Source: an uncultured Oscillospiraceae bacterium (GTDB lineage: Bacteria > Bacillota > Clostridia > Oscillospirales > Acutalibacteraceae). Taken from it: 20,126 nucleotides of DNA. The DNA lies in assembly GCA_900543525.1 (NCBI GenBank), contig UQRS01000038.1, positions 1 through 20,126 on the forward strand. Direction: 5' to 3'. Below are positions 14,128 to 20,126 of the stretch, piece by piece. The notes below the pieces were generated by a model. It did no database searches. It was not told the origin of the DNA and saw nothing but the letters and a program-made list of their open reading frames with translations. The stretch's first letter is position 1. Each line of letters opens with the position of its first letter. The position numbers and the translations under genes were made by a program.

Positions 14128-16160
14128 CCAACATTACCCACTATACTGCTTTTTAATTTTGTCAATATGTCAGAGGAGGCCAGGTCGACCTTTCCGCCGT
14201 CCGGAGGCAGGGAAAGCCGCTCTCCCTCCCGCAGGAGGACGCCCAGCTCGCACAACACGTCGCAGGCGACCCGCTGCTTTGCGTATGTAAGGCGGCCGGC
14301 CAGCCGGGCAAAGAGCGCGTCCAGCGAAATCTCTCCCCGCTCGGCGCGGACGGCACGAAAGACCTCCGCCGCGTCCTCCCTCGTAATCAGCAGGGCCGCC
14401 GGATCGAAACCGCCGGTCTCCCCGCGCCGAAAGGCCTCATACGCCCGGACCGAAAGGTAGAAATCCTCCTCCGTCTGGACGGCGGCCTGTATATCCCGAA
14501 TCTGTATGCTGAGATTTTCGCTCCCCTGCCAGAGGTTGACCTCCAGCACGGCGGCAAGATTGACAACATCCCCGACGCGGTAAGGAAAATCGGCCGGCGA
14601 AACGCCGAACTTTACGGCGCTGATCGCCGCGCCGCCGCGCGAAAGGATCAGGCGGACATGCTTATCTCCCCCCATGCCCTGAATCCGCTCCAGCTTCAGC
14701 CCAAAGAGGCCGAAAACCGGCTGCGGGTTGCCGCTTCCAAAGGGAGCCAGAATCTCGGCCGTGCGCGCAAGGTCAACGCTCAGCGCCGCCGGATTCAGCT
14801 TGCAGTCAAGCCGCAGCTCCGGAAAAGGCATCACCGGATAATGCTCGGCTGCATAGGCCTCGATTTCCTGCCGGAAGGCGGGAATGTCGGCCGTTTTCAG
14901 GCTCATGCCGGCGGCCAGCGTGTGCCCGCCGTACCGGGTCAGCAGTGCCTCCGCCGAACGGACGGCCGAAAACAGATCGAAGCCCGCGACGCTCCTTCCG
15001 GAGCCGGTGGCCGTCTCCCCATCAATGGAGAGAAGGATAACCGGGCGTCCGAACCGCTCGGCAAGGCGGGCGGCGGCGATACCTACAACGCCGTGATGCC
15101 ATCCCTCGCCCGCGACGACAATCACCCGGTCGTATTCAAGGCCCTGATCGGTCACTGCCTCCACCGCGGCGGCGGCAATCTCACGTTCAATTTCCTGACG
15201 GCGGGCGTTGTCCTCGCAAATCTCCTGCGCCAGAAGATCGGCGGCCGCCGCCTCCCGCTCAAGAAGGAGAGTGACCGCCTTCGTCGGGCTGCCGATGCGG
15301 CCGGCCGCGTTGATCCGCGGCGCCAGCATATAAGCAATCGTGGTGGAGGTAACCGGCCTCCCGCTCGCCGAAGCGGCGCGAAGCAGAGCGGCAACACCCG
15401 GCCGGCCGCCGTTTTGAATGGCGCGGATTCCATACTGAACAAAGGTGCGGTTTTCCCCCACCAGAGGCATCACATCGGCCACCGTGCCCAGCGCAACCAG
15501 ATCGGCGTACACGGGCAGCAGCTCCTCCGGAGGGCGTTCCTCCAGCGCACATACCAGCTTGAAGGCCACGCCGACCCCGGCCATATCTTTAAAGTAGCTG
15601 GGGCAATCGGCGCGGTGGGGATCCACCACAGCCACGGCGGCCGGCAGCACCTTTCCGGGGAGGTGGTGGTCGGTGACCACGACATCAATCCCCAGCGTGG
15701 CGGCGTAGGCAATCTCCTCCACCGCGCTGATTCCGTTGTCCACCGTCAAAACGAGGCTCACCCCGGCGGCGTGCAGACGATCGACCGCCTCCCTCGACAT
15801 GCCGTAGCCGTCGCTTCGCTCCGGGATGTGATAAAGCACGTCGGCGCCCTTATCCGAAAGGTAGCCGTAAAGAAGGCAGGTTGCCGTAACGCCGTCGCAG
15901 TCATAATCGCCGAAAACCGCGATTTTCTCAAAATTCTCCAGCGCGAGGCGGACGCGGTCGGCCGCCTTGTACATATCCTTTATTTCAAACGGATCGCCGA
16001 GCGGCGCGTCGTCGGACAAAAACTCCTCAATCTCCTCCGGCGTGCAGAAGCCGCGGGCGCAAAGAAGCAGGGCGGCAAAAGGATCGACGCCGCACTCTTC
16101 CGCCAGGCGATTGGCCAACGGCTTGTCGAGCGTCGGAATGCTCCATTTTTTAAAAGCCAT
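14124..16160 (-). CDS. recJ: Single-stranded-DNA-specific 5'-3' exonuclease RecJ
   Basis: RecJ (678 residues) degrades single-stranded DNA 5' to 3' in recombination, mismatch and base-excision repair. The DHH phosphoesterase domain shows DYDCDG (85-90), DNGIS (141-145), the name-giving DHH (164-166), DPHR (180-183) and GTVADVMPL. The DHHA1 domain shows the substrate-binding SGRS and YGGHTLAAGM. An OB-fold region with FGSGNPQP follows, then a 90-residue tail of the kind common in Firmicutes. Length lies between the short E. coli type and the longer B. subtilis type. ATG at 16160 has GAGGGG three bases before it. It opens a six-gene operon under the promoter at 16208-16236; its TGA overlaps the rel ATG. 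Confidence 0.97.
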   Translation of the reverse strand: MAFKKWSIPTLDKPLANRLAEECGVDPFAALLLCARGFCTPEEIEEFLSDDAPLGDPFEIKDMYKAADRVRLALENFEKIAVFGDYDCDGVTATCLLYGYLSDKGADVLYHIPERSDGYGMSREAVDRLHAAGVSLVLTVDNGISAVEEIAYAATLGIDVVVTDHHLPGKVLPAAVAVVDPHRADCPSYFKDMAGVGVAFKLVCALEERPPEELLPVYADLVALGTVADVMPLVGENRTFVQYGIRAIQNGGRPGVAALLRAASASGRPVTSTTIAYMLAPRINAAGRIGSPTKAVTLLLEREAAAADLLAQEICEDNARRQEIEREIAAAAVEAVTDQGLEYDRVIVVAGEGWHHGVVGIAAARLAERFGRPVILLSIDGETATGSGRSVAGFDLFSAVRSAEALLTRYGGHTLAAGMSLKTADIPAFRQEIEAYAAEHYPVMPFPELRLDCKLNPAALSVDLARTAEILAPFGSGNPQPVFGLFGLKLERIQGMGGDKHVRLILSRGGAAISAVKFGVSPADFPYRVGDVVNLAAVLEVNLWQGSENLSIQIRDIQAAVQTEEDFYLSVRAYEAFRRGETGGFDPAALLITREDAAEVFRAVRAERGEISLDALFARLAGRLTYAKQRVACDVLCELGVLLREGERLSLPPDGGKVDLASSDILTKLKSSIVGNVG

Positions 16161-16207
16161 GTTGCCCCTCGCTCCCCTTTCTGATTAGTATGGTCGTATA
16201 TTTAATA

Positions 16208-16236
16208 ATTTTACCACCAAACCCCACAGTTCGCAA
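16208..16236 (-). promoter_or_regulatory. Promoter of the recJ-rel-dtd-MBL-hemZ-kinase operon
   Basis: On the minus strand TTGCGA (16231-16236) and TAAAAT (16208-16213) are exactly 17 bases apart; the -10 matches five of six and has a TG two to three bases upstream. Transcription would begin near 16201, about 40 bases before the recJ ATG. The region is clearly more AT-rich than its surroundings. An inverted repeat touches the -35 box. Confidence 0.55.
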
Positions 16237-16267
16237 TATTTTTCTAACAAAGCGAGGAAAATATTGC
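16233..16267. promoter_or_regulatory. AT-rich inverted repeat overlapping the recJ -35 box (possible operator)
   Basis: GCAATATTTT (16233-16242) and AAAATATTGC (16258-16267) are perfect 10-base inverted repeats, extendable by two weaker pairs, around an 11- to 15-base centre. There is no GC-rich stem with a T run, so a terminator is unlikely. Its overlap with the -35 box suggests a protein-binding site or a curved upstream element that tunes the recJ promoter. Confidence 0.4.
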
Positions 16268-16330
16268 TGGCAGAATCCTTTCTGACCAAATACGGAACAG
16301 GAAAAAATCCTCCCCGGTTTTGTACGCTAT

Positions 16331-16366
16331 CAAATAAGGCTGCCCGGAAGCATCCTCCGGACAGCC
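16331..16366 (-). terminator. Terminator after the HAD phosphatase gene
   Basis: On the minus strand GGCTGTCCGGA pairs with TCCGGGCAGCC (11 bp with one G-U) around a 7-base loop at 16338-16366, followed by TTATTTG. It is ten bases beyond the stop at 16376. The stem is strong and the T run modest. Confidence 0.65.
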
Positions 16367-16375
16367 CTTGTGGTT

Positions 16376-17065
16376 TTAATCGGTTGTGTTTTGCTTCTGC
16401 TCCCCCAGCAGGTAGGCGGTCAGCTCCGCAATATCCGCCGCGATAAAATCCGGCTGGCAGGCCTTCAGCTCGCCGGGCGCGGCAAAGCCCAGTCGAAGGC
16501 CGACCGTTTTGAGGCCGAAAGCCCTTCCGCCGTTCAGATCATAGCTGCGGTCGCCCACCATGACGGTGTGCTTTCGCGCCTCCTCCCCGATGTTCAGAAG
16601 ACGAAGCGCCTCCGCAATGACCTCCTCCTTGGCGTCGCGGCGGCCGTCCAGCTCTGCGCCGACCACGAGGTCGAAATCCCCTTCAATGCCGTGCTGCTGC
16701 AAGACCTTCTTTGCAAAGACGGTCGGCTTGGAGGTTGCCACCGCCAGATGCTTTGCTGCCCGCCGCAGGGCGGAAAGCATCTCCGGCACGCCGTCAAAGA
16801 GGCGGTTTTCATAAACGCCGACCGTCTCATACCTTTCGCGGTATTTGCGCACGGCGCGCTCGGCCTCCTCGGTCGTCATACCGTAAAACCGGCAGAAGGA
16901 CTCCCGCAGCGGAGGACCGATAAACCGCCGGAGGGAGGCTGTATCCTCCTCCTTTATGGAGAAATCCGCCAGCGCGTACTGCACCGACTTGACGATTCCC
17001 TCCTCCGTATTCGAAAGGGTGCCGTCCAGGTCAAACAGAATATTTTGGATATCAGCTTTAATCAT
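16376..17065 (-). CDS. HAD-superfamily phosphatase, phosphoglycolate phosphatase-like
   Basis: A 229-residue HAD subfamily IA hydrolase that removes phosphate from a small metabolite. It has motif I DLDGT (12-16, nucleophile Asp12 and acid/base Asp14), motif II with Thr111 in TSKP, the motif III lysine around KEE (146-148), and motif IV GDRSYD (171-176). A helical cap (about 18-90) after motif I, with IGPPLRESF and the FDGVPEML linker, matches the phosphoglycolate phosphatase/5'-nucleotidase group; the substrate cannot be settled from sequence. ATG at 17065 overlaps the end of gpsA by 8 bases and has only a distant AAGGAG, so translation probably depends on coupling to gpsA. A terminator follows. 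Confidence 0.9.
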   Translation of the reverse strand: MIKADIQNILFDLDGTLSNTEEGIVKSVQYALADFSIKEEDTASLRRFIGPPLRESFCRFYGMTTEEAERAVRKYRERYETVGVYENRLFDGVPEMLSALRRAAKHLAVATSKPTVFAKKVLQQHGIEGDFDLVVGAELDGRRDAKEEVIAEALRLLNIGEEARKHTVMVGDRSYDLNGGRAFGLKTVGLRLGFAAPGELKACQPDFIAADIAELTAYLLGEQKQNTTD

Positions 17066-18053
17066 ACAGCAGATCGTGCTCGCTCCTTCCCGGGCGTCCC
17101 ATCAGCTCCCTGAGCGCGGTGGAGGCGTCCTTCCGGTTGTACAGCACCTCATAGCACTGCTCGGTGATCGGCATGACGATGCCCTGCCGGCGGCTGAGCT
17201 CATAGGCCATCTTGGTCGCATAATACCCCTCGACCGTGCCGATTTCCGCAAGGGCAGCCATGGTTTCTACTCCCTTGCCGATCAGGATGCCGAAGCGGCG
17301 GTTCCGGCTGTGCATGGAGGTGCAGGTCACCACCAGATCGCCGATCCCCGTCAGGCCGGAAAAGGTATCCCGCTTTGCCCCGAGCGCAAGCCCGAGACGC
17401 GAAATCTCGGTCAGGCCGCGGGTCATCAGCGCCGCCTTGGTGTTATCGCCAAGCTGCATGCCGTCGAGAATTCCGGCCGCCAGCGCAATGATGTTCTTCA
17501 GCGCGCCGCCAAGCTCAACGCCGATCACATCGTCGTTGGTGTATATCCGTAAGCTTTCACTCATCATCAGATCCTGCACCATCTCCGCCGCCGCGGGATC
17601 GTCCGAGGAGGCGACCAGAGAGGTCGGAATGTACCGTGCGACCTCCTCCGCGTGGGAGGGGCCGGAAAGCACAACCACCCTTTTCTCCGGCAATTCTTCG
17701 TGCAGCACCTGACTCAGGCGATAGAGCGTGCCATCCTCAAACCCTTTGGAAACGTTGACCAGAATCCCGCAGTCGTGCAGGGATTTCAATTTTACCGCCG
17801 TCTCCCGCACGAAGCGGGAGGGCACGGCAATGATGGTCAGATCCGACCCTTCGGCCGCCGCAAGGTCAGTGGTCGCCGGAATATCCTCCGGAATATGCAC
17901 ACCGGGCAACAGCTTTTTTTGCTCGTGCTGGGTGTTGATGGCCTCCACCTCCGCCGCGAAGGGAGACCAGAGGGTCACCGTATGCCCGGCCGCATGTGCG
18001 GCCATCGCCAGTGCGGTGCCCCAGCCGCAGCCCAGAACCGTAATTTTCGCCAT
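17058..18053 (-). CDS. gpsA: Glycerol-3-phosphate dehydrogenase [NAD(P)+]
   Basis: This 331-residue cytoplasmic enzyme reduces dihydroxyacetone phosphate to sn-glycerol-3-phosphate, the backbone of phospholipids. The Rossmann start reads LGCGWGTALA (7-16). Further motifs are VSKGFEDGT (101-109), LSGPSHAEEVA (129-139), the catalytic Lys186 in ELGGALKNI, GDNTKAALMTRGLTEI, and FSGLTGIGDLVVTCTS. The glycine-rich loop is one residue shorter than the usual GxGxWGTA, which may change cofactor binding or reflect a local deletion. All other motifs are intact. ATG at 18053 has AAGGAG 11 bases upstream. It follows plsY by 17 bases, and PlsY uses its product, so the two act in succession. Confidence 0.97.
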   Translation of the reverse strand: MAKITVLGCGWGTALAMAAHAAGHTVTLWSPFAAEVEAINTQHEQKKLLPGVHIPEDIPATTDLAAAEGSDLTIIAVPSRFVRETAVKLKSLHDCGILVNVSKGFEDGTLYRLSQVLHEELPEKRVVVLSGPSHAEEVARYIPTSLVASSDDPAAAEMVQDLMMSESLRIYTNDDVIGVELGGALKNIIALAAGILDGMQLGDNTKAALMTRGLTEISRLGLALGAKRDTFSGLTGIGDLVVTCTSMHSRNRRFGILIGKGVETMAALAEIGTVEGYYATKMAYELSRRQGIVMPITEQCYEVLYNRKDASTALRELMGRPGRSEHDLLYD

Positions 18054-18070
18054 GGTTTAAATCGCTCCTT

Positions 18071-18733
18071 TTATTTGGAGATAATCTTCTTCTCCTCCCC
18101 GTGGATGAGGCGGACAACATTCGATCTGTGCTTCACGATGATAATCAGGCTGAGCACCGCCGCAAGCAGCGTCAGCACCAGCCGGCTTCCCTCCGGCGTG
18201 TAGCCCCACAGCGGATAATAGAGAAAGGCAAAAAGCGTCACCGAAGCGGCAGCAAAAATGGAGCTGATCGAAACGATCTTGGTAAAAAGGAAAAGAATCA
18301 GGAAAACCAGCACCGCGCACAGGGTGATCCGCCAATCAATAATCAGCGTGATCCCCACCGTGGTGGCGACCGCTTTTCCGCCGCGGAATCCGAAAAACAC
18401 CGGGAAAATATGCCCGAGCATACAGGCGATTCCGCAATAAAACACACCGTAAACCGGCGCCAGCCATTCGTTCGCCGTGAGGGTGTATATGTACGGAAAC
18501 AGCAGATAGCGGCCGATGGCCACGGCGGCCAATCCTTTGGCAATATCTCCGATCAGCGTGAGGATTCCGGCCGTCTTGCCGGCAGTCCGCAGCACGTTGG
18601 TCATTCCAGCGTTTCCGCTTCCCGACTCCCGCACGTCCTTATGCGTCATGGTTTTTGAAATAATAATCGCCCAGTTGATACTTCCCAAAAGGTAGCTGAG
18701 TACCAATGCAGCAATCAAGGCAACAATCCACAT
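18071..18733 (-). CDS. plsY: Acyl-phosphate:glycerol-3-phosphate acyltransferase PlsY
   Basis: An integral membrane enzyme of 220 residues that transfers an acyl group from acyl phosphate to glycerol-3-phosphate, forming lysophosphatidic acid, the first committed step of phospholipid synthesis. The three conserved loops are visible: LLGSINWA, SGSGNAGMTNVLRTAGK and GHIFPVFFGFRGGKAVAT. Several hydrophobic helices surround them, and the basic C-terminus (HGEEKKIISK) is probably cytoplasmic. The frame also has ATG at 18742, but GGAGG touches that codon directly; ATG at 18733, nine bases beyond GGAGG, is the better start. It lies between der (21 bases away) and gpsA (17 bases), a common clostridial order. 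Confidence 0.97.
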   Translation of the reverse strand: MWIVALIAALVLSYLLGSINWAIIISKTMTHKDVRESGSGNAGMTNVLRTAGKTAGILTLIGDIAKGLAAVAIGRYLLFPYIYTLTANEWLAPVYGVFYCGIACMLGHIFPVFFGFRGGKAVATTVGITLIIDWRITLCAVLVFLILFLFTKIVSISSIFAAASVTLFAFLYYPLWGYTPEGSRLVLTLLAAVLSLIIIVKHRSNVVRLIHGEEKKIISK

Positions 18734-18754
18734 GGCAAACATCCTCCAAATTCA

Positions 18755-20095
18755 CTATGCTTTGGTTTTTCCGTCGCCGCGCTCCCGAATGATAAAGCGC
18801 ACCGGCGTTCCCTCAAGCCCGAAGGTCGAACGGATCTGATTCTCCAGATACCGCTGGTAGGAGAAGTGGAACAGCTCCTCCCGATTGCAGAAGCATACAA
18901 AGGTCGGCGGCCGGGTAGAGGCCTGGGTCATATAAAAAATCTTGAGCCGCTTGCCCTTGTCCGAAGGCGGCTGCACCCGGGCGGTCGCGTCGGCCAGAAG
19001 GTCGTTGAGCATTCCGGTCGAGATACGCATGCAATTCTGATCATAGACATATCGGATCAGCTCGTACAGTCGGTCAACCCGCTGCCCCGTTTTGGCCGAA
19101 ATAAAGAGGATCGGCGCGTAGGACATAAAGGAGAAATCCTTCTCCAGCCCTTTGCGGAAGGAGGCCATTGTGCCGCCATCCTTCTCCACGGCGTCCCATT
19201 TGTTCACCGCGATGATGCAGGCCTTTCCCTGCTCCAGCGCGATGCCCGCCACCTTGGAGTCCTGCTCGGTAAAGCCTTCGGTTGCGTCGATCATAATGAC
19301 GCAGACATCAGCCCTCTCCACCGCCATCTTAGCCCGAAGAACGCTGTATTTTTCAATGCTGTCCTCCACCTTGCTCTTGCGGCGGAGGCCGGCCGTGTCG
19401 ATGAAAATGAATTTTCCGTAAGCATTTTCGACCGGAGTGTCGATCGCGTCACGGGTCGTACCCGCAATATCCGAGACGATCGACCGCTCCTCCCCGGAAA
19501 TGCGGTTGACAAGGGAGGATTTTCCCACATTCGGCTTACCGATCAGGGCGACGCGGATGAAATCCTCCTCCGCTTCGTCCTCCGGCTCCTCCGGCAGGTG
19601 GGAAAACACCTCGTCCAAAAGGTCGCCGGTGCCGTGCCCGTGCTCGGCGGAGACCTGAATCGGCTCTCCCAGCCCGAGGTTGTAAAACTCATACAGCTCC
19701 ACCGGAGGCGCGCCGAGCGAGTCGCACTTGTTCACGCAGAGCACTACCGGCTTTCCGCTTTTGCGGAGCATGGCTGCAATCTCCATATCCGCGGCAGTAA
19801 CGCCGCTGCGGATATCGGTGACAAAGAGGATGACGTTGGCGGTATCTATGGCAAGCTGGGCCTGCGTCCGCATTTTTGAAAGGATCAGATCGTCGGTGCG
19901 CGGCTCGATTCCGCCGGTATCCACCAGCAGAACGGTGCGCCCCTGCCACTCGCAGTCGCCGTAGATCCGATCGCGGGTCACGCCGGGCGTGTCGTCGACG
20001 ATGGACAACCTCTTGCCGATCAATTTGTTGAAAAGGGTCGATTTGCCGACGTTCGGCCGACCGACCACCGCCACAACCGCGCGCGATTTTGCCAT
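18755..20095 (-). CDS. der: Ribosome assembly GTPase Der (EngA)
   Basis: Der (446 residues) is an essential double-GTPase that helps mature the 50S ribosomal subunit. The first G domain has GRPNVGKST, TPGVTRD, DTGG and NKCD. The second has GKPNVGKSS, AGTTRDAID, DTAGLRRKSK and NKWD. An acidic linker (EEPEDEAEED) joins them, and the KH-like C-terminal domain carries IFYMTQASTRPPTFVCF and YLENQIRSTFGLEGTP. ATG at 20095 follows GGAGG by seven bases and is preferred over the upstream ATG at 20116, which precedes that site. Only about 30 bases remain to the window edge, so its promoter or upstream partner is not visible. plsY follows after 21 bases. Confidence 0.98.
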   Translation of the reverse strand: MAKSRAVVAVVGRPNVGKSTLFNKLIGKRLSIVDDTPGVTRDRIYGDCEWQGRTVLLVDTGGIEPRTDDLILSKMRTQAQLAIDTANVILFVTDIRSGVTAADMEIAAMLRKSGKPVVLCVNKCDSLGAPPVELYEFYNLGLGEPIQVSAEHGHGTGDLLDEVFSHLPEEPEDEAEEDFIRVALIGKPNVGKSSLVNRISGEERSIVSDIAGTTRDAIDTPVENAYGKFIFIDTAGLRRKSKVEDSIEKYSVLRAKMAVERADVCVIMIDATEGFTEQDSKVAGIALEQGKACIIAVNKWDAVEKDGGTMASFRKGLEKDFSFMSYAPILFISAKTGQRVDRLYELIRYVYDQNCMRISTGMLNDLLADATARVQPPSDKGKRLKIFYMTQASTRPPTFVCFCNREELFHFSYQRYLENQIRSTFGLEGTPVRFIIRERGDGKTKA

Positions 20096-20126
20096 TCTTC
20101 TTCCTCCTTCATGCAAACAGCCTGTT

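Noticed and set aside
11980..14460. Very long open frame (826 codons) on the plus strand opposite rel and recJ
   Set aside because: It is antisense to two unmistakable genes, has no RBS, and its composition (Asp/Gly/Arg/His-rich, no motifs) is the mirror of GC-rich codons.
1..20126. Search for a defence system, prophage, integrase, toxin-antitoxin pair, biosynthetic cluster, tRNA or rRNA
   Set aside because: None of the recognised proteins or structures fits; MazG here is the house-cleaning pyrophosphohydrolase next to spoVB and HU, not part of an antitoxin module.

Overview
The window looks like a chromosomal segment of a GC-rich, probably spore-forming member of the Clostridia (Oscillospiraceae/Ruminococcaceae-like). 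The reasons are strong AGGAGG-type ribosome binding sites, use of GTG and TTG starts, a SpoVB-type flippase, a clostridial cysteine-rich coat-like protein, and clostridial gene orders (recJ-rel-dtd-MBL-hemZ; der-plsY-gpsA; spoVB-mazG-HU). Every recognised gene lies on the minus strand, so transcription runs from right to left. The long open frames on the plus strand are mirror artefacts of GC-rich coding.

From the right edge in transcription order: der, plsY, gpsA and a HAD phosphatase form a tight cluster (20095 to 16376) for ribosome assembly and the start of phospholipid synthesis, closed by a hairpin terminator. A new promoter near 16208-16236, next to an AT-rich inverted repeat, drives recJ, rel, dtd, an MBL hydrolase, hemZ and a uridine-kinase-like protein (16160 to 8308). 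Several of these genes overlap by 4 to 35 bases. A small zinc-ribbon protein with its own promoter follows.

Next come purine nucleoside phosphorylase and an MTA/SAH nucleosidase. Between them lies a structured 164-bp segment with 17-bp imperfect terminal inverted repeats. They are followed by spoVB, mazG and HU (nucleoside salvage, envelope/spore lipid flipping, nucleotide house-cleaning, nucleoid protein). A cysteine-rich coat-like gene with a sigma-K-like promoter and a strong bidirectional terminator comes after HU.

At the left end is a family 2 glycosyltransferase whose frame is broken three times, each time at or beside a homopolymer run. It is either a decaying gene, a slippage-controlled gene, or a sequence with base-call errors. 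Beyond its terminator, a promoter, RBS and TTG start mark a further minus-strand gene leaving the window.

Most of the window is ordinary housekeeping sequence. I see no defence system, CRISPR array, prophage, transposase, tRNA or rRNA. The points most worth a second look are the glycosyltransferase frame breaks, the inverted-repeat element at 6584-6747, the shortened nucleotide-binding loop in GpsA, and the coat-like gene with its putative sporulation promoter.
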